DNA of 64,000 bases from JASHPR01 sp963778075 (lineage in GTDB: Bacteria; Actinomycetota; Actinomycetes; Streptosporangiales; Streptosporangiaceae). Of this stretch, positions 44,646 through 54,057 are shown piece after piece. Below the pieces are notes generated by a model. The model searched no databases, had not been told where the DNA came from, and saw nothing but the letters and a program-made list of their open reading frames with translations. Location: positions 124,001 to 188,000 of the forward strand of contig CAVZTJ010000001.1 of the NCBI GenBank assembly GCA_963778075.1. The letters are read 5' to 3'. Position 1 is the stretch's first letter, and every line of letters begins with the position of its first letter. Both the position numbers and the translations under genes were made by a program.

Positions 44646-45695
44646 CTAGGCCCGCCGTCCCGCTGTTCCCCGCGAGGCGGCTGTAAGCCGCGAGCCTGCC
44701 CTGGCCAGCAGCACCCGCAGCTGGTTGAACGGCTCGAGCGCGGAATACGTCCAGTAGGCGTTCCGCTCCACCAGTCCGAATTTTACCCCGCGTGCACCGC
44801 GCGGACGCTGGTAGGCGGCGGGCCGGTAGCGGACGAAGTCCTCGTGCATGCGGCGGAAATACTGCCTGCGCTCGGTGCGGGGCACCAGCGGCAGGACCGT
44901 GGTGTAGTGCCAGATCGCCCGCTCGAACAGCGCCGCCCGCACCGGGGCGGCTGGCGCCGGGTCGGCCGCATCGGCGAGGGCGAACACCCGCTCGTACGAG
45001 CCGAGTATCTGCAGCTGCGCGCTGCTCCTCGCGGCCATGAACGCCCCGGGCCTGGCCCGCCGGTACCGGTAGCAGACCCGGGCCAGCGCGCTAATCCGCC
45101 CCGCTCCGAGCAGCATCGCACAGGTGAGCGGCACGTCCTCGTGGATCCCCCCGGGGAACGGCATGCAGAGGCCCACGAGGAACCCACGGCGGATCACCTT
45201 GCTCCACGAGGTCATCGTCAGCTGGATCAGCTGCGGCTGCCCGGCGAGCGTGAAGACCCCGGCCGGGGCGGCGCGGAGCAGGGCTGCGCCGGGGCTCGGC
45301 CCGGTCCCCCCGCCCGGGTGGAGGTCCTCGTAGTCGATCAGCAGCACATCGGGCCGGTCCTGCCCGAGCCTGGCGGTGACGGCTGCGAGCGCCCCGCCGG
45401 CCAGCAGGTCATCGGCATCGACGAACCAGACGTACTCGCCGGATGCCTCGGCCAGGCCTACGTTGCGCGCGTTGCCCGGCCCGGCGTTGCCGGGCAGGTG
45501 CAGCACCCGCAGGCGTGGATCCTCCTTGGCGCGGGCGTCGAGGATCCGGCCCGAGTCGTCCGGCGAGGCGTCGTCAACCGCTATGACCTCGAGGCCGTCC
45601 GGCGCCTGGCCCAGGATCGAGTCCAGGCAGGCGTCCAGGTACTCCCCGACCGCGTACACCGGGACGATGACGCTGATCGCTGGCTGTGCTGGCAT
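44646..45695 (-). CDS. Glycosyltransferase family 2
   Basis: 349 aa from the ATG at 45695 (MPAQPAISVIVPVYAVGEYL). The GT-A fold motifs are clear: ISVIVPVY, IAVDDASPDDSGRILD, GPGNARNVGLAEASGEYVWF and the metal-binding VDADD. The C-terminal region (RRQYFRRMHEDFVRYRPAAY) resembles teichoic-acid/polysaccharide-type GT2 enzymes. It transfers a sugar, or possibly a sugar-like unit, to a cell-envelope acceptor; donor and acceptor are unknown. The MMPL transporter gene, on the same strand, ends 30 bp upstream of it. Confidence 0.85.
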   Translation of the reverse strand: MPAQPAISVIVPVYAVGEYLDACLDSILGQAPDGLEVIAVDDASPDDSGRILDARAKEDPRLRVLHLPGNAGPGNARNVGLAEASGEYVWFVDADDLLAGGALAAVTARLGQDRPDVLLIDYEDLHPGGGTGPSPGAALLRAAPAGVFTLAGQPQLIQLTMTSWSKVIRRGFLVGLCMPFPGGIHEDVPLTCAMLLGAGRISALARVCYRYRRARPGAFMAARSSAQLQILGSYERVFALADAADPAPAAPVRAALFERAIWHYTTVLPLVPRTERRQYFRRMHEDFVRYRPAAYQRPRGARGVKFGLVERNAYWTYSALEPFNQLRVLLARAGSRLTAASRGTAGRRA

Positions 45696-45724
45696 GTGGC
45701 CCGGTGGCTCAGTGGTTCCGAAGT

Positions 45725-48244
45725 TCAGCGCAGCGGGTCGGGCTGCCTTGGCTGCCCGTCCGCCGGGCCGGCCGGCGCGGCCGGCGGAGCCGGTGCGCTC
45801 GGTGCGGCGGGCGCCGAAGGCCCGTCCGGCTGGGCGGCCAGCGGCTGGTCTGCGCTGATCCGGCTCATCCGCGACGGCCACCAGTTCCACCGGCCCAGCA
45901 GCACCACCGTGGAGGGCACGAGCAGCGTGCGCACCAGGAACGTGTCCATCAGGATGCCGAGCGCCAGGCCGAGGCCGATGTCCTGGATCTGCGATCCGCC
46001 CGAGCCGCTGCCGGCCACCACCGTCAGGACCAGGAACGTCCCGGCCAGCACCAGGCCCGCGGACGTCACCGTGGTGCCGGTCCGGCCGAGGGCGCGCGTG
46101 ACCGCCTCCCGCAGCGGGTACTGGCGCGCCTCTTCCCGGATCCTGGTCATCACCAGGATGTTGTAGTCCTCGCCCAGGGCCAGCAGGAAGATGAACATCA
46201 GGAACGGCATGAAGAACACCAGCCCGCCGCTGCCGCCGAGCCTGATGAAGATCAGCACGGACAGGCCGAGCGCGGCCAGGTAGGAGATGCCGACGGACGC
46301 GATCAGGTACAGCGGCGCGACCACGCTGCGCAGCACCAGGGCGAGCAGCAGGCCGATGGCCACGATCGCGATCGGGATGATGTGCTTCAGGTCGCTGTTC
46401 GAGATGCTGCTGATGTCGAAAAGGGCTGGTGCCTCGCCGCCGACCGCCGAGTCCGCGGCCCCAACGGACTTGGCCACCGACGTGGTCTCGGCGCGGATCG
46501 AGGGAACGGCGTTCATCGCCGACGTGGTGCCGGCGTCACCCGCCTTGAGGCTGGTGGAGAACTGCACGGTGCGGCCGTCTTTGGAGACGTAGTTGGCGGT
46601 CGCGCGGTAGATGTCGTACCCGATGGCGGGCACGGCGCTGTGCGCTGGCGGGACGGTCGGCAGCGCCTGGGCCGGGCCGAGCGCGGCATGCAGCTCGGAG
46701 TACTGCTGCGGGGTCAGCGTCGCCCCCACCGGATTGAGCGGACCGGTGACCTGCTTGAAGAGGCCGCTGGCCCGGAGCTGGGCCGTCGCGCTGGCAAGCG
46801 GCGCCGGGTCCTGCCACACCGGGGTGCTGAACCGGAAGATCAGGCTGGTGGGGTTCGCCGCGGACTGCGGGAAATACTTGGTCAGCAGTGCCTGGCCAGA
46901 GGCAGAGTCGCTGCCCGCAGGAGGCGTGCTGCTGCCGCCGAAGCCGGCGGCGTGGTAGCCGAAGACCGCGGTCCCGAGCGCGCCGAAGAAGATCACACCG
47001 GCGAGCAGGGTCGGCACGGGGTGCCGGACGATCCTCCCGGCCACCCGGCCCCAGATGCCGGGGTTCCCGCTGCCCTGGATGTTCCACGGCAGCAGCTTCG
47101 GCCGGCCGAACATGCTCCGGAACACCGAGCGCTTGATGCACAGCAGCGACAGGCGGATCGATAGCAGCGCGGGCAGCAGGGTCAGCGCGGCGAGCAGCGT
47201 GACGCCGACCGCGATCGCGAACGGCGCGCCCAGGCCGGAGTAGAAGGAGAAGCTGGCCAGCAGCAGCGTGAGCACCGCTGCGATCACGGTCGCGGCGGAG
47301 AACGCGATCGACTCGCCGACCTTGGTGACCGACCAGACGATAGCCTCCTGGGCCGACGGCCGGGCATGGAGGAGGTCACGGGCCACGCTGCCGCCCAGGC
47401 CGGCCGCGCCCGGGTAACGCTCGCCCGCCGTTTCGTGCTGGCGGGCGCGCAGTTCCTCGCGGACCCGGAACACCAGGAACAGCCCGTAGTCGGTACCCGC
47501 CCCCAGCACCAGCACGATCATCAGGAACTGGGCCAGGGAGGACACCTGCAAGCCGTGTGCCGCGGCCTCGGCGACCAGCGGCCCGGAGATCGTCACCGAG
47601 AGCAGCGGCGGGATCAGCGTGGTCAGCGCCAGCGACAGCGACCGGAAGATGAGAACCAGCAGGACGATGATGAACAGCAGCGACAGCTCCTCGACCTGGT
47701 TGCCGGTCGAGCCCGACGCCTTCTGCTGGTCCACGGCCGTGGCGATGTCACCGGCCAGGTGCACCTGCAGGCCGGCGGGCAGCCCGGCGCTCGCGATCTT
47801 GCCTCGAAGCGCGTCCACTAGGTTCAGCGCGGCGTCCGGGTTCCCCCCGTTCAGCTGGGATGCCAGCACCACGAGCTGCTCCGCGTGCCCGTCCGGGGAG
47901 ATCCCGGCGTCCAGGACCTTGGCGACACCGGATACCGACTTCAGCCGGACCTGGAGCGACGCCATGGCCGCCTCGTCGGCTGGCGTAAGCGGCGTACTGG
48001 TGCGCGCCGCCACGACCGGGACCGGCTGCAGGCCCGCGGTGCCGAACGGCTGGGCCAGGACCGCCGCTCGCTCGCTGGGCGCGCTGGCCGGCAGGAACTT
48101 GCTGTTGTTGGGCTGCGACACGTTGGCGAGCGACGGCAGCTGGGTGGCCGCCGCGATCGCGCCGACGATCCATACGAGGACGACCAGCCAGCGGAACCGG
48201 ACGGCGAAGCGCCCGATGGCGCTGAAGATCGCGTCGATACGCAT
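45725..48244 (-). CDS. MMPL-family membrane transporter
   Basis: The 839-aa protein has the RND/MMPL layout: TM1 (FRWLVVLVWIVGAIAAATQL), a periplasmic domain, a cluster of five helices with VLGAGTDYGLFLVFRVREEL, a second periplasmic domain and a second cluster with LALGEDYNILVMTRIREEAR. The two GTDYG/GEDYN segments contain the acidic and aromatic residues used for proton coupling. It may export a lipid or lipoglycan or provide resistance. The linked MarR gene upstream on the same strand may control it. The C-terminus is a Pro/Ala-rich tail. Confidence 0.9.
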   Translation of the reverse strand: MRIDAIFSAIGRFAVRFRWLVVLVWIVGAIAAATQLPSLANVSQPNNSKFLPASAPSERAAVLAQPFGTAGLQPVPVVAARTSTPLTPADEAAMASLQVRLKSVSGVAKVLDAGISPDGHAEQLVVLASQLNGGNPDAALNLVDALRGKIASAGLPAGLQVHLAGDIATAVDQQKASGSTGNQVEELSLLFIIVLLVLIFRSLSLALTTLIPPLLSVTISGPLVAEAAAHGLQVSSLAQFLMIVLVLGAGTDYGLFLVFRVREELRARQHETAGERYPGAAGLGGSVARDLLHARPSAQEAIVWSVTKVGESIAFSAATVIAAVLTLLLASFSFYSGLGAPFAIAVGVTLLAALTLLPALLSIRLSLLCIKRSVFRSMFGRPKLLPWNIQGSGNPGIWGRVAGRIVRHPVPTLLAGVIFFGALGTAVFGYHAAGFGGSSTPPAGSDSASGQALLTKYFPQSAANPTSLIFRFSTPVWQDPAPLASATAQLRASGLFKQVTGPLNPVGATLTPQQYSELHAALGPAQALPTVPPAHSAVPAIGYDIYRATANYVSKDGRTVQFSTSLKAGDAGTTSAMNAVPSIRAETTSVAKSVGAADSAVGGEAPALFDISSISNSDLKHIIPIAIVAIGLLLALVLRSVVAPLYLIASVGISYLAALGLSVLIFIRLGGSGGLVFFMPFLMFIFLLALGEDYNILVMTRIREEARQYPLREAVTRALGRTGTTVTSAGLVLAGTFLVLTVVAGSGSGGSQIQDIGLGLALGILMDTFLVRTLLVPSTVVLLGRWNWWPSRMSRISADQPLAAQPDGPSAPAAPSAPAPPAAPAGPADGQPRQPDPLR

Positions 48245-48343
48245 AGTGAGAGAGCCTACGGGAGACCCGCGGCAGGCGATGCAGGTAACCTGGTCGCCGC
48301 GCCGGGGTCAGCGTGGCGGCGGGCCGAGCTGGACGCGCTCGGG

Positions 48344-48880
48344 TCAGCCCGGCGGCGGGCCCAGCTCGACGCCCGGGTCGTCGGCCATCGCGTCGACAGC
48401 CCCGGTCAGCTCCCGGAGCCCGGGCAGCGCGGCGGCCAGCGCGCCCCGGCTGGCCGGACCCAGGCTGGTGATCGCGGCCTGCAGGATGCGTTCGTTGACC
48501 TCCTGCCAGCGGCCGACCACCGCGGTCCCCGTCGGCGTCAGCTCCAGCGATGCGGTCCTGCGGTCCAGCTGCCCGCCGGTCCTGCTGACCAGGCCGGCCC
48601 GGCGCAGGCCGTACACGAGCGTGGCGACCGAGCTCGGCGCCAGCCGGAGCAGGCGCGCCAGCTGGCCCGGCCTGGCGCCGGGATTGTCGGCGACGCAGGA
48701 GAGCAGCTCTAGCTGGGCGACGGAAAGGCCGCCCGGCAGCTTTCCGTCCCGTCCGGCGGCGCGCGCGGACCGGCGCATCGCGCGGCGCAGCCGGGAGACC
48801 ACGTCGGCAATCTCGAGTCCCAGCGGATCCGGGTGGGCCACGGCGGGCTCCGCAGCCACGGCCGGATCAGCCGAAGGCAC
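48344..48880 (-). CDS. MarR-family transcriptional regulator
   Basis: About 178 aa from a GTG at 48880 (MPSADPAVAAEPAVAHPDPL). A longer frame to 49072 would begin in low-complexity sequence and is not favoured. The winged helix is recognisable: GLSVAQLELLSCVADNPGAR, RLAPSSVATLVYGLRRAGLV, the wing SRTGGQLDRRTASLELTPTG and a terminal dimer helix. It lies 99 bp upstream of the MMPL gene on the same strand and probably regulates it. Confidence 0.8.
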   Translation of the reverse strand: MPSADPAVAAEPAVAHPDPLGLEIADVVSRLRRAMRRSARAAGRDGKLPGGLSVAQLELLSCVADNPGARPGQLARLLRLAPSSVATLVYGLRRAGLVSRTGGQLDRRTASLELTPTGTAVVGRWQEVNERILQAAITSLGPASRGALAAALPGLRELTGAVDAMADDPGVELGPPPG

Positions 48881-49124
48881 GGGACGGGCCCATCTCGTGA
48901 GCCCGGCCCGGGGTGCGTGGCCCCGCGGTACGCATGATGACGGCGTTGCTGGCGGGGACAAGAATGCCCAGGCCAAGCCCGGCCATTGCCTGCATCGGCA
49001 CGTTCGAGCTTGGCGACATCGGCATGAAGATGAGCATAACAAGGGCAAAGGTGCAGGTAAGTGCGCCACCAACGCCCCGCGGCCGGGCCGCCTTGCTGGC
49101 GGCGATTATCGGCGTTCCGCGCAC
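48867..49124 (-). pseudogene. Possible MFS transporter remnant
   Basis: The minus strand encodes GGALTCTFALVMLIFMPMSP and MAGLGLGILVPASNAVIMRT, two helix-like stretches typical of a DHA2-type major facilitator, out of frame with and overlapping the MarR gene start. It is only 85 aa with no good ribosome binding site, so it is probably a fragment left of a transporter once regulated by the MarR protein. This is weakly supported. Confidence 0.3.
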
Positions 49125-49319
49125 CGCGGCTGGCTGGCCTCAATACGCTGCGAGCGCGTGCCTGCCTCGGGTGACCAACGGCCAGGACACGAATAAGACA
49201 TGCTCATGCGGGACATGCCGGGCGAGGTGCTGGCCAGGACGGGGCCCAACCGTCAGACTCGTGCGGGGGTAGGTCCGAGCTACGCCCCCGCGCGGCCGGG
49301 CAGCGCGGAAGGGACGCCA

Positions 49320-50345
49320 ATGCACGAGTTGCGCCTCGTCGCAGTCAGCGAGGACGGCAGTTACGCCATCCTCGATGTGCCGGGGCGGGGCGGGCGTTTC
49401 ATGTTGCCCATCGATGACCGCCTGCGGACCGTGGCTCGCGGCCAGTTCTCCCGGCTCGCTCAGTACGAGATCGAAGTGGAGAGTCCCTTGCGACCCAAGG
49501 AGATCCAGGACCGGATCCGTGCCGGAGAGACGGCCGACGAGATCGCTGACGCGGCCGGACTCCCGATCGAGCGGATACGCCGCTTCGAGGGCCCCGTCCT
49601 CGCCGAGCGCGAGTACCGTGCCCAGGAGGCACAGCGGGCCACGGTTCGCAGCCCCGGGGACTCGGGGCCGGGGCCACGGCTCGGTGACATCGTGGCCGAG
49701 CGGCTCGCCGAGCTGGGCGCGGCCGCCGACGATGCCCGGTGGGACTCGAGGAAGCGGCCCGACGGCAACTGGCAGGTGGAGATCGCGTTCACCGCGGGCG
49801 GCCGGACGCAGGTCGCCGAGTGGATTTTCGATCCGCGCCGCCGGCACATCGCACCAGACGACGAGCAGGCCGCCCGGCTGTGCCTGCCCGCGGACGAGCT
49901 TCCGGCCGTGCCCGTTTCCGCACACCCCGCGACGGCGACCGTGACGCCGATCGCGTCACGGCTTGGCGGGCTCGCGGCGCATCATCCGGAGCAGCGCGCG
50001 GCCGTTCATCCGGAGCAGCGCGCGGCCGCTCATCCCGAGCAGCTTACGGCCGCTCATCCCGAGCAGCGTACGGCCGCGGCCCCGCCGGTTCCGGCGGCCG
50101 CGCAGGGATCGTCCGCCGCGGAGGGCCGTCCGGCGGTGGGCGGGCAGGGGTCCAGGGAAGCGGACGCCGAGCGCAGGACCGCTGAGCGCGATGCGGCGGC
50201 ATCGGCCGACGAGCGTGGCGACCAGGCACGGGAGCGCTCCGCACGGGAGCGCCCGGCGCGCAAGGCCGCTGGCGGCCGGTCCCGCCGCGCGTCGGTCCCA
50301 TCCTGGGACGAGATCATGTTCGGCAGCTCGCGTCAGCCTGACTGA
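49320..50345 (+). CDS. sepH: Septation protein SepH
   Basis: 341 aa from the ATG at 49320 (GGAAGGGACGCCA upstream). The N-terminal DUF3071 region (MHELRLVAVSEDGSYAILDV, then RPKEIQDRIRAGETADEIADA and AGLPIERIRRFEGPVLAERE with its helix-turn-helix) matches SepH, which binds FtsZ and promotes Z-ring assembly in actinobacteria. The C-terminal half is disordered and contains four 8-residue repeats beginning HPEQ, then an Arg/Glu/Ala-rich tail ending VPSWDEIMFGSSRQPD, a conserved ending in the family. A strong terminator follows. Confidence 0.92.
   Translation: MHELRLVAVSEDGSYAILDVPGRGGRFMLPIDDRLRTVARGQFSRLAQYEIEVESPLRPKEIQDRIRAGETADEIADAAGLPIERIRRFEGPVLAEREYRAQEAQRATVRSPGDSGPGPRLGDIVAERLAELGAAADDARWDSRKRPDGNWQVEIAFTAGGRTQVAEWIFDPRRRHIAPDDEQAARLCLPADELPAVPVSAHPATATVTPIASRLGGLAAHHPEQRAAVHPEQRAAAHPEQLTAAHPEQRTAAAPPVPAAAQGSSAAEGRPAVGGQGSREADAERRTAERDAAASADERGDQARERSARERPARKAAGGRSRRASVPSWDEIMFGSSRQPD
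49983..50078 (+). repeat. Four 24-bp tandem repeats in sepH encoding HPEQ octapeptides
   Basis: Units at 49983-50006, 50007-50030, 50031-50054 and 50055-50078 encode HPEQRAAV, HPEQRAAA, HPEQLTAA and HPEQRTAA, an in-frame expansion in the linker between the DUF3071 region and the conserved tail. It is probably tolerant of unit-number changes. Confidence 0.9.
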
Positions 50346-50356
50346 GCGGAAGCCGC

Positions 50357-50391
50357 GGAAGACCTGACGGCCGAATTCCGTCAGGTCTTCC
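50357..50391 (+). terminator. sepH terminator
   Basis: GGAAGACCTGACGG (50357-50370) and CCGTCAGGTCTTCC (50378-50391) form a perfect 14-bp stem with a 7-nt loop 12 bp after the stop codon, followed by the AT-rich CGCATAATTATC. Confidence 0.85.
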
Positions 50392-50909
50392 CGCATAATT
50401 ATCAGCGGCATTGCCATCGGCGGCGCGCAGCGGTTTCTGACCGTCACTTCTATGCAGCTGCTTTGTAGGGAATTACCGCCACATACGGGCAATGGCGTTC
50501 AGCGACGACGGCATCAAGGGGTCGATGCGCTGCGGCGGCCAGCGCCAAAACCGCTCGGCCGGCACGCTGACGCTGTTCCGTGCCGTCGGCCGATGCAAGA
50601 GCACAGTCCGTGACCAAGGCGACCCAGCCCAGCGGATTCACCGGTCGGCCTGGCTCGCCGACGGCCTTGGGAGCGCGCTGGAAAAGTTTTGTCGATAAAT
50701 CGACTCGCTTTGTCGACAATGGCACAACCGCACGGGTCACGCTTGCGTCAGCCTCCCACAGGTCCCGCCGGGATATAACGGGCAGCTACGGCCGCCGCGG
50801 CGGCCATTCTTCGCTGCGCGGGCCCGGGCCAGCTGGGACAGCGTAGGATCACCGACCGAGGCAAACTGGGCGACGGGCAAGGTGAGCGTGCTTGGGCCAG
50901 TGTGATCGC
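50392..50909. other. Intergenic region with paired TTGTCGAYAA elements, no gene recognised
   Basis: No supported coding frame was found. TTGTCGATAA (50689-50698) and TTGTCGACAA (50710-50719, a perfect 10-bp palindrome) start 21 bp apart, two helical turns, which suggests cooperative binding of a regulator upstream of the PEBP lipoprotein gene. Confidence 0.45.
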
Positions 50910-51457
50910 GTGCTTGGCCGCGCGGGCCTGCGGGCCGCCGCGGTGGCTGCGGCTGCCCTCATGCTCAGTGGATGCGGCCTGCTCAGCGGGCCGGCGGCGC
51001 TGCCGCAGGACGATCCGCTGAAGATGACCGTCACCAGCCCCGAGTTCGGCCAGGGCGTACCGATCCCGCACCAGTACACCTGTCATGGCCCGGGCGAGAC
51101 CCCGCCGCTCGACTGGTCCGGCGCGCCAGCCGGGACCAGGGCATTGGCGCTGGTCATGGACGACGCCGATGCGCCCATCAGCCCCTACATTTACTGGATC
51201 GTGTTCAATATCAGCCCGGCGACGCGCGACATCCAGGCCGGCCTGCTCCGCCCGGCGCACAGGTGGCGGACAACAGCAAGGGCACCGTAGGCTATAGCCC
51301 GCCCTGCCCGGCGCACGGCCACCAGTACCGGTTCAGCATCTACGCGCTGAACGCGCCGCTGCAGCTGAAAGGAGGAGCCAGCCTCACGGCGGCCTGGTCC
51401 GCCATTGCGGAGCACGCGCTCGCGCGCGGCAGGTTGCAGGTCACTGTCGATCCGTAA
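50910..51457 (+). pseudogene. YbhB/YbcL-type PEBP-family lipoprotein, single frameshift
   Basis: The frame starting with GTG at 50910 (MLGRAGLRAAAVAAAALMLS, lipobox LSGC) contains the PEBP sequence FGQGVPIPHQYTCHGPGETPPLDWSGAP and LALVMDDADAPISPYIYWIV. At about 51255 one base is missing in GGCCTGCT-CCGCCC. The rest, GAQVADNSKGTVGYSPPCPAHGHQYRF... ending GRLQVTVDP, continues in the next frame to 51457. The intact protein would be about 182 aa, a phosphatidylethanolamine-binding-like lipoprotein on the outer face of the membrane; relatives bind small ligands. A sequencing error in a GC-rich run is possible. Confidence 0.8.
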
Positions 51458-51679
51458 CCATACGAGTACTGTGTGTGGACACGCCTGGGTAAACTTCTCG
51501 AAACGCATGACAAGGGCTATAGCGGTCCGACAGAATCACAGTTCAAGTGATAGTCACGAATACATCCTTGTCGATCCTGCAGATCCCTGGGTGCCGGCGA
51601 AAAGGGGAAAGACCCGCGTTGATGGCTGCGTGCGTCTCGCTTGCGCCACTCTATGAGGCCATGCCAGTTGGATGGTGCG

Positions 51680-53980
51680 ATGATTAAGCTCGTTCTCGTC
51701 CTGGCAGTCGTAGTTGTGGTAATCCTCGTTGTTGTCATTGTCGTTGTGCGCAACAGGAGAACCGAGGATCCTGACGAGTTCGCCGATCAGCGCGATGGCC
51801 CGGGCAGAACGCGCGGCGGCCAAGACGATCGCGATCTGAGCTATGGCGGCCGCGAATCAGCGGGCCGCCATCCGGCGCGCGCGGGCCGGAATGCGGCGGC
51901 CGCCGGAGGCCCGGGAGCAGCGCGCTCAGCGGCCCGGCGCCAGGTCAACGGATCCCGCTCGGCCAGTTCTGGCCGTGGCTTTGACGGACGCCGGGACCAG
52001 TCACCGGGGCGCGGCTACCGCCGTGCGCCGGAGCCGGGAGACGGCTACGACGCAGACCCGGGCTTCGACCAGCGTGGCGGGCGCAACGACGCTCCCCGCA
52101 GCGCACCAGCCGCCTCCGGGCCGCAGAAGCGCCGCCGCCCCGACGACGGCGCGCAGCAGCGGCCGGACGGCCCGGCGCCCGCCCGTACCCGTCGGCGTTC
52201 CGGCGACAGCGCGGAGTGGGACAGCAGCGAGTGGGAGCAGCTCTCCGACGTCGACTACTGGGTCGAGCTGGCCTCGTCGAAGCCCATGACCTCGGGGACG
52301 CAGCCCAAGCCATCACGTCCCGCCGCGCACCGGGGCGGCCCGACAGGGCCCGGCCAGGACGTAGAGCCCGAGACGATGGCAGTGCGCAATCAGGCGCCCG
52401 CCGGGGCTCCGCGGCGGGATCCCGTCACCGGTCTTCCGGTCCGGGGGCCTCAGCCCGCCGATGCCGAGCTGACGGCCGTGGCGGGCAGGAGTGACTTCGC
52501 CCCTGCGCCGGTTCCGGTTGACCAGTCTCAGGACCGCCAGCGCCCCGCCGCGGCCTCGAACGGCGACCGGGGCAGCAAGCACCACCGCCGGCCTGCGGCC
52601 AGCCGCAACGGCGACCGGGGCCCGGCCGGCCGCCAGATGCCCCCGGCCGCGCCGGCCAGCGATCGTGGCCAGCGTTTCCTCGACGCCCCTGGCCGGGACC
52701 CGGGCAGGTACCTGGATGTCGGGCCGTCCAGCCTTCCGATGCCGGCGATTCGCGACGTCCCGCCCGTTGCTCCCGGCCCGGCCGCGCCGCCGGCGATCCG
52801 CGACGTCCCGCCCGCGGCCCAGGCCCGGCAGGCACGGCCCCGCGACATCGCGGCGACCCCGCCGCCCGCAGCAGCCCCGCCCCCGGTGCAGGCTCCGCCG
52901 TCCCGCAGGCAGCGGCCCGTTCCTCTCGACGATGATCCTCTGACCAGCCCGTCCTTCCCGGCGATCAAGACCTCGGACAGCAGGTCTTACCGCAACGGCA
53001 GGGCTGACACGCCGCCCGGCGGCTCCCGCGCCCCGGCGCCCTATCCCGCCGCCACGCCGCAGCGCCCGAGCTACGACTCGCCGACGGCGCAGTACCCAGC
53101 GGCCCAGTACCCAGCGGCGCAGTACCCGGAACCGCAGTACCCCACGGCCCAGTATCCGGAAACGCAGTATCCGGAAGCTCAATACCCGCAAGCTCAATAC
53201 CCGCAAGCTCAATACCCGCCAGCGCAGTACCCCACGGCCCAGTACGCCACGCCCCCCGCGCCTCCCACGGCGCAGCCATCGGCCCCGCACCGTTCCGGCC
53301 AGCATGCCGCCCCGCAGAATCCCGCCACGCCGAGCCCTGCCCCCCAGCGCCCGGCCGCCGAGGAGCCTGGCCGGGGGCGGCGCGCGGCCCAGCATTCGGC
53401 GCCGCAATACGCCAGGGATGACGGCGGCGCCTACCGGCCCGACCCGCTGCCCAGCCGGAACCCCTACCCTGCGCCGGCTGCGAATGGATCTCCCGGTCCC
53501 GCCGCCGCGCAGCCCGCTCGGTCGCCAGTAACCCCGGCGTCGGGCAACCCATACGGCAGCTACGTGACGCCCGAGAGCCACCAGGCCCCGGCCTCCGGCT
53601 ACAACGGCTACCCCGCCACGCCCGGCAATGGCCACGGGCAGCCGTACCCGCCGCCCGCAGTACCGGGCGGCACAGGCCAGAACGGGAATGGCTACCAGAA
53701 CGGGAATGGCTACTGGCACCAGGCGGCACCGGTCTCCGGGGGCCTGCCGGCGCCGGAGGGTTCCAGCTACCCCGAGGCCCCGGCGCAGGCCGGGCAGCCG
53801 CACCGCGCCGGTGTGCCGGAACCCGATTACCGGAACGGTTACGGACAGCACAGCCCGGCGGGTTACCCGCTGGACGGCTATCCGGCCGCACCGGAAAACC
53901 CTGCGGGATACGCGCCTGTGGACCCGTATGGGAGCGATGGATACGGCGGTTACCCAGAGTACGGAGCGGCCGAACGCTGA
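51680..53980 (+). CDS. Membrane-anchored, intrinsically disordered protein with QYP repeats
   Basis: 766 aa from the ATG at 51680 (MIKLVLVLAVVVVVILVVVI). One N-terminal membrane helix of Leu/Val/Ile (2-25) is followed by RNRR and then more than 700 residues of Pro/Ala/Gly/Arg/Gln-rich sequence without predicted globular domains. Residues about 470-524 are eleven AQYPx-type pentapeptides; later parts have YNGYPATPGNGHGQPYPP and similar Tyr/Gly/Pro segments. Topology rules place the basic disordered part in the cytoplasm. Only one short segment, around SAEWDSSEWEQLSDVDYWVE (about 175-200), looks structured. Role unknown; scaffold or phase-separating roles are speculative. Confidence 0.7.
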   Translation: MIKLVLVLAVVVVVILVVVIVVVRNRRTEDPDEFADQRDGPGRTRGGQDDRDLSYGGRESAGRHPARAGRNAAAAGGPGAARSAARRQVNGSRSASSGRGFDGRRDQSPGRGYRRAPEPGDGYDADPGFDQRGGRNDAPRSAPAASGPQKRRRPDDGAQQRPDGPAPARTRRRSGDSAEWDSSEWEQLSDVDYWVELASSKPMTSGTQPKPSRPAAHRGGPTGPGQDVEPETMAVRNQAPAGAPRRDPVTGLPVRGPQPADAELTAVAGRSDFAPAPVPVDQSQDRQRPAAASNGDRGSKHHRRPAASRNGDRGPAGRQMPPAAPASDRGQRFLDAPGRDPGRYLDVGPSSLPMPAIRDVPPVAPGPAAPPAIRDVPPAAQARQARPRDIAATPPPAAAPPPVQAPPSRRQRPVPLDDDPLTSPSFPAIKTSDSRSYRNGRADTPPGGSRAPAPYPAATPQRPSYDSPTAQYPAAQYPAAQYPEPQYPTAQYPETQYPEAQYPQAQYPQAQYPPAQYPTAQYATPPAPPTAQPSAPHRSGQHAAPQNPATPSPAPQRPAAEEPGRGRRAAQHSAPQYARDDGGAYRPDPLPSRNPYPAPAANGSPGPAAAQPARSPVTPASGNPYGSYVTPESHQAPASGYNGYPATPGNGHGQPYPPPAVPGGTGQNGNGYQNGNGYWHQAAPVSGGLPAPEGSSYPEAPAQAGQPHRAGVPEPDYRNGYGQHSPAGYPLDGYPAAPENPAGYAPVDPYGSDGYGGYPEYGAAER
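53087..53251 (+). repeat. Eleven 15-bp repeats encoding AQYPx pentapeptides
   Basis: Within the disordered protein gene, 15-bp units of the type GCGCAGTACCCAGCG occur eleven times in frame, encoding AQYPA, AQYPE, PQYPT, TQYPE, AQYPQ, AQYPP and similar. Confidence 0.85.
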
Positions 53981-54057
53981 CTTTCCGCCCCGCGGGCGGG
54001 CTTGACAAGGTGGGCCTGCCCGCACCGACAATGTGCCGACCCCGCAAGGCAGGTGAG

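Noticed and set aside
53087..53251. Possible CRISPR-like array
   Set aside because: Units are 15 bp, contiguous, and in frame with a coding sequence; no spacers.
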